From Romboutsia_C sp015668195 (GTDB lineage Bacteria; Bacillota; Clostridia; Peptostreptococcales; Peptostreptococcaceae): 64,000 bases of DNA. Below are positions 1-8,617 of this stretch, one piece after another; within the stretch, counting starts at the first letter, position 1, and each line of letters opens with the position of its first letter. The position numbers were made by a program, and so were the translations under genes. Location of the stretch: NCBI RefSeq assembly GCF_015668195.1, contig NZ_JADPFC010000005.1:127956-191955 (forward strand). The letters are read 5' to 3'. Below the pieces are notes generated by a model. That model searched no databases. It was given only the letters and a program-made list of their open reading frames with translations, and was not told where the DNA came from.

Positions 1-1
1 G

Positions 2-346
2 TCTTACGATATAAATGATGAAGATAAAAAAAATAATCAAATTGAGGAAGAAAGAAGACTTATGTATGTGGCTATAACAAGAGCTGAAGAGAATATATAT
101 ATAAGCTCTCCATCTAATAAGTATGGAAAGAAAGTATCTAAATCTAGATTTATAGATGATATTAAAGGAGCAACTAAAAAAGAAATAGAAAATTTAACAA
201 TAGGAGATAAGATTTATCATAAAAGATTCAAAGAAGGTACAATAGTACAAAAAAATAATAATTTAGTTAAAGTTAAGTTTAGTGATGGAGAAAGAACTTT
301 AGACTATAAAGTGTGTTCAATAAAAAACGTAATTTATAAAATATAG
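2..346 (+). CDS. UvrD/PcrA-type DNA helicase, C-terminal part only
   Basis: The frame is open from the first bases, so the gene starts outside the window and 114 residues are visible. The segment EEERRLMYVAITRAEE is the motif VI region of superfamily 1 helicases, where the Arg contacts the ATP gamma-phosphate. The last ~50 residues (GDKIYHKRFKEGTIV and on) resemble the short Tudor-like beta-barrel tail of PcrA, which helps contact RNA polymerase or DNA. ATP-dependent 3'-5' unwinding in repair and replication restart is known for the family. PcrA rather than Rep is inferred from the tail. It ends about 100 nt before the next gene. Confidence 0.85.
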   Translation, partial: SYDINDEDKKNNQIEEERRLMYVAITRAEENIYISSPSNKYGKKVSKSRFIDDIKGATKKEIENLTIGDKIYHKRFKEGTIVQKNNNLVKVKFSDGERTLDYKVCSIKNVIYKI

Positions 347-445
347 GTTTAGTTAAATATAAAACAAGATAACTTAAACATCTTATCAATAAGTAAAATT
401 ACTTGAGGGAAGGAAAGTGACTAAAAATATATATTAGGTGAGAGT

Positions 446-889
446 ATGAGTAAGAAAGTATCAAGAAAATTAGCATATGGTCTAACATTATTTATTCAGA
501 TAGCATTAGTAGTATCTGTTTTTATAATAGAGTATTTAACTGACAAAAATGCTGGAATTATACAATATATGCAACATAATAAGTTTGTATTTGAACATGG
601 AATTTTAAATACAAATAACTTACAAATGATAAAAATAATATCAATAATACTATTTATAATATTTGGAATGATATTTATGAATTGTATTAAGAATAAAAAA
701 AATGCATTTATTAGATATCAAATTATTATATCTATGGTAATGAGCATAATAGTTAGCATGGTTATAAGTAGTAATTACTTTATAGGTAAGTTAGCTTATC
801 ATTATTTCATAATAACATTTATTTTAGTATTAGCTATACAAATGTTGGTTGTAGGTATAACATTTTATATAGATAATAAGCAAAAATAG
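446..889 (+). CDS. Small four-helix membrane protein, function unknown
   Basis: This 147-residue protein has four hydrophobic segments at about residues 8-30, 62-82, 91-110 and 118-142, and a short basic cytoplasmic start (MSKKVSRK). No catalytic or ligand motif was recognised. The start is supported by AGGTGAG 4 nt upstream of the ATG at 446. It may follow the helicase gene in one transcript, since no hairpin separates them. Its stop codon lies inside the palindromic terminator shared with the convergent asparaginase gene. I do not recognise the family. Confidence 0.7.
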   Translation: MSKKVSRKLAYGLTLFIQIALVVSVFIIEYLTDKNAGIIQYMQHNKFVFEHGILNTNNLQMIKIISIILFIIFGMIFMNCIKNKKNAFIRYQIIISMVMSIIVSMVISSNYFIGKLAYHYFIITFILVLAIQMLVVGITFYIDNKQK

Positions 890-912
890 GACTTTATAAA
901 GTCCTATTTTTG
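881..912. terminator. Bidirectional terminator, perfect 32-bp palindrome
   Basis: A 16-bp perfect inverted repeat with A-runs at one side and T-runs at the other lies between two convergent genes, so it can end transcription from both sides. It overlaps the stop codon of the upstream membrane protein gene. Confidence 0.9.
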
Positions 913-918
913 TTTGTT

Positions 919-1914
919 TTAATAATATATGCCTTTTTCAAAGAAATCTTTTATCTCACCTAAATCGTTTGTTTTTCCTAAAGCTAGCATAAGTTTTATT
1001 CTAGCCTTTTGACCAGGTAACTCTCCTCCAAAAATACATCCTAAGTTCTTTAAGTCTCTTCCAGAACCTAAGTATCCATAGCTATCAAATACCCTTCCAG
1101 AATGACATCTAGAAACTATTACAACAGGTATATCTTTCTCCCTAGCATATTTTACACCTTCATACATTTGAGGAGGTATATTACCTCTACCCATAGCTTC
1201 TATAACAATACCTTTGTATCCATTATCAGCAGCGAATTTTATAAGTTCGTCATCCATACCAACTCCAGATTTAAATAGAGCAACTTTAGATTCAACTTTA
1301 TCTGTATCTATTATAGATCTATTGACAACATCCTTATATAAAACTAATTCGTTACAATCTATTATGCCAAGAGGCCCAGATGTTAAAGACTTAAAAGTAT
1401 TTAATGATAATGTATTAGTTTTAGTAGCTTCAGAAGCTAAAAGTACTTCATTGTTTAAAACTATAAGAACACCTTTGCCTATAGCATCATCAGATATAGC
1501 TGTACAAACAGCAGCAGATAAGTTACTTGGACCATCATATCCAAGCTCTGAACTACTTCTCATAGCTCCTGTAACTATAACAGGTTTTATACTAGTTATA
1601 GTTAAGTCTAAGAAATAAGCGGTTTCTTCTAAGCTATCAGTACCATGAGTTATAACAACACCACATATATCTTCTCTAACAAGTAAATCATTAACATAAT
1701 CCTTTAACTCCATCATTCTTTCAGGAGTCATATGAGGACCAGGTATTTCATCAAAGTTTAAAACTTCTATTTCAGCAACCTTATCTATATTAGTTACCAT
1801 AGACATTATTTGCTCTCCAGATAAAGTAGGAATAGCAGCTCCAATTTCTTTATCTACAGTCATTGAGATAGTTCCACCTGTGAAAACTATAGCAACTTTT
1901 TTCTTTTTAGTCAT
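919..1914 (-). CDS. ansA: Type I L-asparaginase (L-asparagine amidohydrolase)
   Basis: This 331-residue protein hydrolyses L-asparagine to aspartate and ammonia, probably in the cytoplasm because no signal peptide is visible. Both family signatures are present: the N-terminal TGGTI motif at residues 12-16 with the nucleophilic Thr, and HGTDS at residues 90-94 with the second catalytic Thr and Asp. Length fits the type I cytoplasmic group (about 330-340). The ATG at 1914 is preceded by AAGGAGGGA at good spacing. It is monocistronic, convergent with the upstream gene through a palindromic terminator, and divergent from iscS across a long gap that holds candidate sRNAs. Confidence 0.93.
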   Translation of the reverse strand: MTKKKKVAIVFTGGTISMTVDKEIGAAIPTLSGEQIMSMVTNIDKVAEIEVLNFDEIPGPHMTPERMMELKDYVNDLLVREDICGVVITHGTDSLEETAYFLDLTITSIKPVIVTGAMRSSSELGYDGPSNLSAAVCTAISDDAIGKGVLIVLNNEVLLASEATKTNTLSLNTFKSLTSGPLGIIDCNELVLYKDVVNRSIIDTDKVESKVALFKSGVGMDDELIKFAADNGYKGIVIEAMGRGNIPPQMYEGVKYAREKDIPVVIVSRCHSGRVFDSYGYLGSGRDLKNLGCIFGGELPGQKARIKLMLALGKTNDLGEIKDFFEKGIYY

Positions 1915-2199
1915 GAATGTCCCTCCTTAAAAATATATACATATATATCATAAGTAAATTATATCAAAAAAAAACTATATAAGCATATTAAATAAAGTTA
2001 ATTATTTATTAAAAAGTAAGCAAAATTCATATAAATATGAATGAAAAATTAGAGGATTGCAAAAAAAGTCGATAAATGTAAAATAAAAGTGAAATTATAC
2101 TTAGTATATAAAGAACTTTTATAATTTATAGGAAAAGATTCAAAGTTAAAAATCTTAGTAAAATATATACTTATTAAAATAGTTTATATTTTATTATAT

Positions 2200-2341
2200 A
2201 AAAAAAAGAGCTCGGGGAAGCTCTTTTTTGCAATCAAGTTGATTTCCGTTATCAACTTGATAAAATGGATATAAAGTTTATCCGTTCAAAAGGGGTATTG
2301 GGAATAGAGATTTTAATTAAGGTTATCAGGGGGATAACCAT
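2200..2341 (-). ncRNA. Candidate small RNA A (about 140 nt), downstream member of a tandem pair
   Basis: On the minus strand a TTGATT-17-TAGTAT promoter (2376-2348) leads into an RNA expected to start near 2341. Its first element is a 7-bp hairpin GGUUAUC/GAUAACC with a CCCCU loop (about 2338-2320). Next comes a single-stranded CCCAAUACCCC stretch (about 2301-2291), a hairpin at 2283-2267, and an 11-bp hairpin at 2261-2233. It ends with an intrinsic terminator (AAAAAAGAGCU, loop UCCCCG, AGCUCUUUUUU) at 2229-2202. The first ~50 nt are almost identical to candidate RNA B while the terminator parts differ, as expected for a duplicated sRNA under selection at its 5' seed. No protein frame explains it. 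I do not recognise a named family. Confidence 0.6.
2202..2229. terminator. Terminator of sRNA A
   Basis: An 11-bp perfect stem with a six-base loop, ending in a T-run on the minus strand; the T-run on the plus side also makes it potentially bidirectional. Confidence 0.85.
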
Positions 2342-2347
2342 GTTTAT

Positions 2348-2376
2348 ATACTATCAAATTTCGACATAAAAATCAA
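2348..2376 (-). promoter_or_regulatory. Sigma-A-like promoter of sRNA A
   Basis: Read on the minus strand: TTGATT at 2376-2371, 17-nt spacer, TAGTAT at 2353-2348. Spacer content (GTCGAAATTTGA) is shared with the promoter of sRNA B. Confidence 0.6.
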
Positions 2377-2412
2377 TACTTTTCAATAAAGTTAATTTAT
2401 TATCAAACAAAA

Positions 2413-2453
2413 TTTATAAAAATAAAACCTACTTCTTTTCCGATCTGAAGTAG
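2413..2453 (-). terminator. Terminator of sRNA B
   Basis: Stem CCTACTTC/GAAGTAGG with an 11-base loop, followed on the minus strand by TTTTATTTTT. Confidence 0.8.
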
Positions 2454-2532
2454 GCCTTAAATGAATTAAATATTCATTTAAAAGGGGTATTGGGAATAGA
2501 GATTTTACTAAGGTTATCAGGGGGATAACCAT
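2416..2532 (-). ncRNA. Candidate small RNA B (about 115 nt), upstream member of a tandem pair
   Basis: Same architecture as RNA A. A minus-strand TTGATT-17-TAATAT promoter (2567-2539) precedes a start near 2532, the same GGUUAUC/GAUAACC hairpin with a CCCCU loop, and the same C-rich single strand. A 10-bp AU hairpin (2481-2457) differs in sequence from that of RNA A. The end is an intrinsic terminator with stem CCUACUUC/GAAGUAGG (2452-2428) and a U-rich tract to about 2416. The block 2480-2571 matches 2288-2380 with only a few differences and one indel, while stems downstream differ yet still pair. Both units are read toward asparaginase. Confidence 0.6.
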
Positions 2533-2538
2533 GTTTAT

Positions 2539-2567
2539 ATATTATCAAATTTCGACACGAAAATCAA
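2539..2567 (-). promoter_or_regulatory. Sigma-A-like promoter of sRNA B
   Basis: Read on the minus strand: TTGATT at 2567-2562, 17-nt spacer, TAATAT at 2544-2539, close to consensus. Confidence 0.65.
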
Positions 2568-2888
2568 TACTTTAAAGAAAAATTTTGAAAAAAATTACAA
2601 TTCTACAAAATAGTGATAATTTATAATTATTGAGTTAAAATTATAAATAGATATATAAAATAAACCAACAATTATATTTAATATATTTAGCAATATTATT
2701 TATTAAACCCTAAAAAGTACCGTAAATATGATATAATAGATAAGTCTATCTAGATTAATATATAATAGATAAAATTTTTGTATTAATTTGATAAAGTAAT
2801 TTATAAATTGGAGAGACTAAATAAATAAAACATATTTGAATAATTTTAAGTTTATATAAATATTTAATACAGGAAGCTGGTGAAAACT

Positions 2889-4040
2889 ATGGAAATATAT
2901 TTAGACAATAGCGCAACAACTAAACCATATAGTGAGGTTATTGAAAAAGTTGTTTATGCACTTAGTCATGACTATGCAAATCCATCATCTTTACATAGAA
3001 AGGGTGTTGAGGTAGAAAAAAATATAAAAGTAATAAGAAATGAAATTGCTAAAACTTTAGGTGCTAAGGATAAGGAAATTTACTTTACATCTGGAGGAAC
3101 GGAAGCTAACAATACTATAATTAGAGGTGTAGTTAATCTACATAAAAAAAGAAAAAATCATATAATATCTACGAGTATAGAGCATCCATCAGTTTTAAAT
3201 ACATTAAAGGATTTAGAAAGTGATGGATGTGAAGTAACATATTTAGATGTTGATAGAGATGGTAAAATAGATTTAGAAGAGCTTAAGAAAGCTATAAAGC
3301 CTACTACATGCTTAGTAACTATAATGCACGTAAACAATGAAGTAGGATCTATACAGCCTATCCAAGAAATAGGTAAGTATCTTAAGTCATTAAAAGACAA
3401 AGTTTATTTACATGTAGATGCTGTTCAGTCATATTCTAAGATAAACTTTAGGCCATCGAAATATAATATAGATTTTATGAGTGTTAGTGGGCATAAATTC
3501 CACGGACCTAAAGGTATAGGATTTATGTATATAAAGGAAAGTAATAGGATAAAACCTATGTTAACTGGTGGAGGACAAGAAATTGGTATAAGATCAGGAA
3601 CAGAAAATACACCTGGTATATATGGATTAGGTGAGGCTGTAAAAATAATAAATGCTGATTTAAATTCTAAAATAGAAAAAATATCTTCTCTAAAGAATTT
3701 ACTTAAAGAAGAAATATCTAAAAATATAGAAGATATAAAAATAAATTCTCCAGAAGATGGAGTGTGTCATATACTTAATATTTCATTTAAAGATATAAGA
3801 GGAGAAGTATTACTTCATTGCTTAGAACAAAGAGGTATGTATGTATCTACAGGTTCTGCATGTTCTTCTAAGAAAAAAGGAAGTCATGTATTAACTCAAA
3901 TGAAATTAACTAATGAAGAAATAGAAGGAGCTATAAGATTTAGCTTATCAGATTTAAATACAGAAGAAGAGGTTTTAGAAGCTGTAAAAATACTTAAAGA
4001 AGAAGTTGAGTCTTTAAGAAAAATAATAAGAAGAAGATAA
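2889..4040 (+). CDS. iscS: Cysteine desulfurase (IscS/NifS family)
   Basis: PLP-dependent enzyme converting cysteine to alanine and passing the sulfur, as persulfide, to acceptors. It starts MEIYLDNSATT, the usual N terminus of the family, so I prefer ATG 2889; an in-frame GTG at 2880 is possible. Key features are SGHKFHGPKG with the PLP lysine near residue 203, and STGSACSS with the catalytic cysteine near 325 in the flexible loop. About 383 residues is normal. It lies 21 nt upstream of thiI in the same direction, so the main acceptor is probably ThiI for tRNA 4-thiouridine, as in the Bacillus NifZ-ThiI pair. No iscU or iscR is nearby. Confidence 0.93.
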   Translation: MEIYLDNSATTKPYSEVIEKVVYALSHDYANPSSLHRKGVEVEKNIKVIRNEIAKTLGAKDKEIYFTSGGTEANNTIIRGVVNLHKKRKNHIISTSIEHPSVLNTLKDLESDGCEVTYLDVDRDGKIDLEELKKAIKPTTCLVTIMHVNNEVGSIQPIQEIGKYLKSLKDKVYLHVDAVQSYSKINFRPSKYNIDFMSVSGHKFHGPKGIGFMYIKESNRIKPMLTGGGQEIGIRSGTENTPGIYGLGEAVKIINADLNSKIEKISSLKNLLKEEISKNIEDIKINSPEDGVCHILNISFKDIRGEVLLHCLEQRGMYVSTGSACSSKKKGSHVLTQMKLTNEEIEGAIRFSLSDLNTEEEVLEAVKILKEEVESLRKIIRRR

Positions 4041-4061
4041 TAAAAATACGAGGTGATACAT

Positions 4062-5234
4062 TTGTATAATATATTAATAGTTAAGTACGGAGAAATAGGT
4101 GTAAAAGGAAAAAATAGATACTTATTTGAAAATAAGTTAATAAAAAATGTAAAAAATATGCTTAAGCCATTAGGTGACTTTAAAGTTTACAAAGAATTTG
4201 GAAGAATATATGTAGACTTAGAAGACTATGATTATGAAGAAGTTGCAGAAGAAGTAAGAAAAGTATTTGGTATAGTAGGAGTATGTCCAGCAATAAGAGC
4301 TGAGAAAGATTATACTAAATTAAAAGAATTAGCATTAGAAGTACTAGAAGAAAAAATAGATGCTGGAGCAAAGAGCTTTAAAGTAGAAAGTAAAAGAGGA
4401 GATAAGAGCTTTAAATTTACTTCTCAAGAAATGAGTAGAGATATAGCAGGTTACTTAGTATCTCAAGTGAAAGACAAAATAGCAGTTGATATAAGAAATC
4501 CAGAAGTTAGAATACGTTGTGAATATAGAGAAAATCATGTAATGGTATACAGTGATACTATACCAGGGTATGGAGGATTACCTCTTGGAACAAATGGTAG
4601 AGCGATGTCTTTATTATCTGGAGGAATAGATTCACCAGTTGCATCTTGGATGGTAGCAAAAAGAGGTATGGAATTAGAATGTATACATTTCCACAGTTAT
4701 CCATTTACTAGTGAAAAATCTCAAGAAAAAGTAAGAGATTTAGGAAAAATATTAGCTAAGTACTGTGGAAGAGTAAGACTTCATAAAGTTAATATGTTAG
4801 AAATACAAAAAGCTATAGGTCTAAATTGTAAAGATGAAGAAATGACTATAATATCAAGAAGATTTATGATGAGAATAGCCCAAGCAGTAGCAGAAAAAAG
4901 ACACTGTGATGCTTTAGTTACAGGAGAGAGTATAGGACAGGTTGCATCTCAAACTATACAAGGACTAACTTGTACAAATGCATCAGTTAGTATACCTGTA
5001 TTTAGACCACTTATAGCTATGGATAAAACTGAGATAGTTGATATAGCTCAAAAAATAGGAACATTTGAAACATCAATACTTCCAGAAGAAGATTGTTGTA
5101 CAGTATTTGCTCCTAAAAAACCAGTGACTAAGCCTAGGTTAGAGAGAATAGAAAAGTCAGAAAATGCATTAGATGTAGAAAAATTAATACAAGATGCTAT
5201 AGATAACATAGAAGTAGAAGATTTAGAATTCTAA
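4062..5234 (+). CDS. thiI: tRNA 4-thiouridine synthase / thiamine sulfur carrier ThiI
   Basis: Adenylates U8 of tRNA and replaces its oxygen with sulfur received from the cysteine desulfurase encoded just upstream. An N-terminal ferredoxin-like and THUMP region (about residues 1-165) precedes the PP-loop SGGIDSPVASWM, which binds ATP. The C-terminal EEDCCTVFAPK region is also conserved in the family. At ~390 residues there is no C-terminal rhodanese domain, as in most Firmicutes. TTG at 4062 is preferred: AGGTGAT at 4051-4057 is well placed for it, whereas an upstream GTG at 4053 would lie inside that ribosome-binding site. Operon with iscS. Confidence 0.92.
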   Translation: MYNILIVKYGEIGVKGKNRYLFENKLIKNVKNMLKPLGDFKVYKEFGRIYVDLEDYDYEEVAEEVRKVFGIVGVCPAIRAEKDYTKLKELALEVLEEKIDAGAKSFKVESKRGDKSFKFTSQEMSRDIAGYLVSQVKDKIAVDIRNPEVRIRCEYRENHVMVYSDTIPGYGGLPLGTNGRAMSLLSGGIDSPVASWMVAKRGMELECIHFHSYPFTSEKSQEKVRDLGKILAKYCGRVRLHKVNMLEIQKAIGLNCKDEEMTIISRRFMMRIAQAVAEKRHCDALVTGESIGQVASQTIQGLTCTNASVSIPVFRPLIAMDKTEIVDIAQKIGTFETSILPEEDCCTVFAPKKPVTKPRLERIEKSENALDVEKLIQDAIDNIEVEDLEF

Positions 5235-5260
5235 TTCTAAAATGCTAATATTAAAAATAT

Positions 5261-5296
5261 ATAACAAAAAGAAGTCCTAGGACTTCTTTTTGTTAT
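5261..5296. terminator. Bidirectional terminator between thiI and pflA
   Basis: A 17-bp perfect stem (ATAACAAAAAGAAGTCC and complement) around a two-base centre. A- and T-runs on both flanks serve the convergent thiI and pflA genes. Confidence 0.9.
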
Positions 5297-5324
5297 ATAT
5301 AAATTATTTAAAAAATTTAAGGGC

Positions 5325-6059
5325 TTATTTATTAAATACCTCAAGACCAAATTCTTTTAAGACTTGGCTAGCTTTTTTAATATCTTCTGGAGTAGCATCA
5401 GGAACACCTTTTAACTCATATTCAATTCCCATACTTTCCCATTTATGAACACCTATTGTATGATATGGTAATAATTCAAGTCTATCTACATTGTTAAGAG
5501 TAGATACAAATTTACCTAATGCTTCTAAGTTTTCTCTATCATCTGTTATACCAGGAACTAAAACGTGTCTTATCCAAACAGGTATATTTCTTTCATCTAA
5601 GTGTTTAGCTAACTTTAATGTTTTTTGTATTGTTACACCTGTTAAGTCTTTAGCCTTATCATCTATCATATGTTTTAAGTCAAGTAAAACTAAATCAGTA
5701 TTATCAAGTATTGGATCTATTTTATCTATATCTACAAATCCAGAAGTATCTAAACAAGTGTGTATACCATTTTTCTTAGCCTTAGCAAATAATTCTGCTA
5801 CAAATTCTGGTTGAAGTGTAGCTTCACCACCTGAAACAGTTAAGCCACCGCCAGAGAATTTCATATAAGATGAGTACTTAAGTACTTCAGAGATTAGTTC
5901 GTCAGTTGTATATTCTTTTCCACCTTTTGCATCCCATGTATCTCTATTGTGACAATACTTACATCTTAATGGGCATCCTTGCATAAATACTATAAATCTT
6001 ATTCCTGGACCATCTACTGTACCAAATGTTTCTATTGAATGAACTCTTCCTTTTATCAT
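5325..6059 (-). CDS. pflA: Pyruvate formate-lyase activating enzyme (radical SAM)
   Basis: Generates the glycyl radical on PflB by reductive cleavage of S-adenosylmethionine. The radical SAM cluster motif CPLRCKYC is at about residues 29-36. FGTVDGPGIR just before it is typical of PflA, and SGGEATLQ is the SAM-contact segment. About 244 residues is the normal length. ATG at 6059 is chosen because AGAGGTGG sits just upstream; a GTG at 6068 lies within that site. It follows pflB in the same direction, but a terminator and 326 nt separate them, so pflA probably also has its own promoter. Confidence 0.93.
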   Translation of the reverse strand: MIKGRVHSIETFGTVDGPGIRFIVFMQGCPLRCKYCHNRDTWDAKGGKEYTTDELISEVLKYSSYMKFSGGGLTVSGGEATLQPEFVAELFAKAKKNGIHTCLDTSGFVDIDKIDPILDNTDLVLLDLKHMIDDKAKDLTGVTIQKTLKLAKHLDERNIPVWIRHVLVPGITDDRENLEALGKFVSTLNNVDRLELLPYHTIGVHKWESMGIEYELKGVPDATPEDIKKASQVLKEFGLEVFNK

Positions 6060-6385
6060 AATATCCACCTCTAAGTCGTTTTATAAATTGTGTTTCAAAT
6101 ATACTGTATACATAATATCATCTAAATATATTATAAATTATTATATCTTTAAAGTCTATATTGTTTAAGTAATGTATAATTCCTTATATTTTAATTATAC
6201 CCAGTAAGTGCCTATACAAACTATATATGTAAAAAAATTTTAGATTATAATATTATTATATATAATTGATTTTAAAATAAATAAAAAAAGAGTGTAAGTT
6301 GATGAGACTTACACTCTGAAAAATTATATACTTTGATTTTTGATAATTGTTAAACTATCTGATGTAAGATTATAGATGTTATAAA
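6060..6385. other. Intergenic region between pflB and pflA
   Basis: About 326 nt. It contains the pflB terminator at 6282-6317; the rest is AT-rich and must hold any separate pflA promoter, but no convincing box pair was found. No coding frame is supported. Confidence 0.7.
6282..6317 (-). terminator. Terminator of pflB
   Basis: An 11-bp stem AGAGTGTAAGT/ACTTACACTCT with a 7-base loop. On the minus strand it is followed by seven T residues. Confidence 0.9.
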
Positions 6386-8617
6386 TTAAGCCATTTTTCC
6401 GTGGAATGTTCTGTTTATAACGTCTAATTGTTGCTCTCTAGTTAACTTGATGAAGTTTACAGCGTATCCTGAAACTCTTATAGTTAATTGAGGATATTTT
6501 TCTGGATGTTCCATAGCATCTTCTAAAGTAGCTCTATCAAATACGTTAACGTTTAAGTGATGAGCTCCTTGAGAGAAGTATCCGTCCATCATTGAAGATA
6601 AGTTGTTTACTCTTTCGTTCATATCTTTTCCTAAAGCACCTGGTACTATAGAGAAAGTATTAGATATACCATCTTGAGCATGCTCGTATGGTAATTTAGC
6701 AACTGAAGATAATGAAGCTAAAGCTCCGCTGTTATCTCTTCCGTGCATTGGGTTAGCTCCTGGAGCGAATGGCTCACCAGCTCTTCTTCCGTCAGGAGTG
6801 TTACCAGTCTTCTTACCGTAAACAACGTTTGAAGTTATTGTTAATATAGATTGAGTATGGTAAGAATCTCTGTAAGTTTTGTTCTTTCTTATTTTGTTCA
6901 TGAAGTTTTCTACTAAGTCACAAGCTATTTGGTCAACTCTGTCATCGTTGTTTCCGAATTTTGGATAATCTCCTTCTATTTCGAAGTCAACAGCTATACC
7001 AGCTTCGTTTCTTATAGTTTTAACTTTAGCATGTTTTATAGCAGATAATGAGTCAGCGCAAACTGATAAACCAGCTATACCACAAGCCATAGTTCTGAAT
7101 ACATCTCTATCATGTAAAGCCATTTCTAATGCTTCATAAGAGTACTTATCATGCATGTAGTGGATTATATTTAATGTATTTACGTATAAGTTAGCTAACC
7201 AATCAGTGAATGGCTCGAACTTAGCCATAACTTCATCGTAATCTAAGTATTCTGAAGTTATTGCTTCGAATTTAGGTCCAACTTGTGCTCCTGACTTCTC
7301 ATCAACACCACCGTTTATAGCGTATAATAAAGTCTTAGCTAAGTTTACTCTAGCTCCGAAGAATTGCATTTGCTTACCTATTCTCATTGCAGATACACAA
7401 CAAGCTATACCGTAGTCATCTCCCCAGTATGGTCTCATTAAATCATCGTTCTCGTATTGAACAGAACTTGTATCTATTGAAACTTTTGAACAGAAGTCTT
7501 TGAATCCTTGAGGTAATCTAGTAGACCATAATACTGTTAAGTTTGGCTCTGGAGATGGTCCAAGAGTGTAAAGAGTATTTAACATTCTGAATGAGTTTTT
7601 AGTTACTAATGTTCTACCATCTATACCCATACCACCGATTGATTCAGTTACCCAAGTTGGGTCTCCTGAGAATAAATCATTGTATTCTGGAGTTCTTAAG
7701 AATTTAACCATTCTTAACTTCATAACGAAGTGGTCCATTATTTCTTGAACTTCTTCTTCAGTTATAGTTCCGTTAGCTAAATCTCTTTCGAAGTATATAT
7801 CTAAGAAAGTAGAAGTTCTACCTAATGACATTGCAGCTCCGTTTTGATCTTTTATAGCTCCTAAGTATCCGAAGTATAACCATTGAACAGCTTCTCTTGA
7901 GTTAGTAGCTGGCTTAGATATATCGAATCCGTAAGATAAAGCCATTCTCTTTAATGCTTCTAAAGCTCTTATTTGATCAGATATTTCTTCTCTAGCTCTT
8001 ATAACTTCTTCGTCTATGCATCTTACTTCGTATTCAGCTTTTTGAGCTAATTTATCTTCTATTAATCTATCAACACCGTATAAAGCAACTCTTCTGTAGT
8101 CACCTATTATTCTTCCTCTTCCGTAAGCATCTGGTAAACCAGTTATTATACCAGATCTTCTAGCAGCTCTCATTTCAGGAGTGTAAGCATCGAATACCCC
8201 TTGGTTATGAGTTTTTCTGTACTTAGTGAATATTTCGCTTATTTCAGGATCACATTCGAATCCGTAAGCTTCACAAGAAGTTTCAACCATTCTTATACCA
8301 CCGAAAGGCATAACAGCTCTTTTTAATGGTGCATCAGTTTGGAAACCAACTATTGTTTCTAATTCTTTATCTAAGTATCCTGGTGCATAAGCATCTATCA
8401 TAGATACTGTTTTAGTATCAACATCTAAAGTTCCGCCATTTTCTCTTTCTTTTTTGAAAAGATCCATAGCTTCTTCCCATAATTTTTTAGTGTTTTCAGT
8501 AGCTCCAGCTAAGAAAGAATCATTTCCTTCATATGGAGTGTAGTTTTCTTGGATGAACCCTCTAACGTCTATTTCTTTAGTCCATCTACCTTCTTTAAAT
8601 CCTTGCCATGCATTCAT
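6386..8617 (-). CDS. pflB: Formate acetyltransferase (pyruvate formate-lyase)
   Basis: Glycyl-radical enzyme splitting pyruvate and CoA into acetyl-CoA and formate in anaerobic fermentation. The adjacent catalytic cysteines are in GIACCVSAMR (C406-C407), and the glycyl-radical loop RVSGYAVNF places the radical at G717 near the C terminus. The 743-residue length fits the classical enzyme. The CC pair and the PflA partner next door separate it from choline- or glycerol-type glycyl radical lyases. The start at 8617 has an AAGGAGGC site 9 nt upstream. The gene uses a noticeably more GC-tolerant, optimised codon set (GAA, GCT, ACT rich) consistent with high expression (inference). Confidence 0.96.
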   Translation of the reverse strand: MNAWQGFKEGRWTKEIDVRGFIQENYTPYEGNDSFLAGATENTKKLWEEAMDLFKKERENGGTLDVDTKTVSMIDAYAPGYLDKELETIVGFQTDAPLKRAVMPFGGIRMVETSCEAYGFECDPEISEIFTKYRKTHNQGVFDAYTPEMRAARRSGIITGLPDAYGRGRIIGDYRRVALYGVDRLIEDKLAQKAEYEVRCIDEEVIRAREEISDQIRALEALKRMALSYGFDISKPATNSREAVQWLYFGYLGAIKDQNGAAMSLGRTSTFLDIYFERDLANGTITEEEVQEIMDHFVMKLRMVKFLRTPEYNDLFSGDPTWVTESIGGMGIDGRTLVTKNSFRMLNTLYTLGPSPEPNLTVLWSTRLPQGFKDFCSKVSIDTSSVQYENDDLMRPYWGDDYGIACCVSAMRIGKQMQFFGARVNLAKTLLYAINGGVDEKSGAQVGPKFEAITSEYLDYDEVMAKFEPFTDWLANLYVNTLNIIHYMHDKYSYEALEMALHDRDVFRTMACGIAGLSVCADSLSAIKHAKVKTIRNEAGIAVDFEIEGDYPKFGNNDDRVDQIACDLVENFMNKIRKNKTYRDSYHTQSILTITSNVVYGKKTGNTPDGRRAGEPFAPGANPMHGRDNSGALASLSSVAKLPYEHAQDGISNTFSIVPGALGKDMNERVNNLSSMMDGYFSQGAHHLNVNVFDRATLEDAMEHPEKYPQLTIRVSGYAVNFIKLTREQQLDVINRTFHGKMA

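Larger units (their letters stand above)
1915..2888. other. Long intergenic region (asparaginase to iscS)
   Basis: About 970 nt without a convincing protein gene. Bases 1915-2199 and 2575-2880 are plain AT-rich sequence. The middle (2200-2570) carries two near-identical ~92-bp blocks, each with a promoter, C-rich hairpin and terminator on the minus strand; see the ncRNA entries. A TATAAT at 2732-2737 may be the -10 box of iscS, but I see no good -35. Confidence 0.7.

Noticed and set aside
2200..2571. Tandem riboswitch upstream of iscS on the plus strand
   Set aside because: Promoters and the U-tracts after the variable stems all point to the minus strand, and the block is over 300 nt from iscS.
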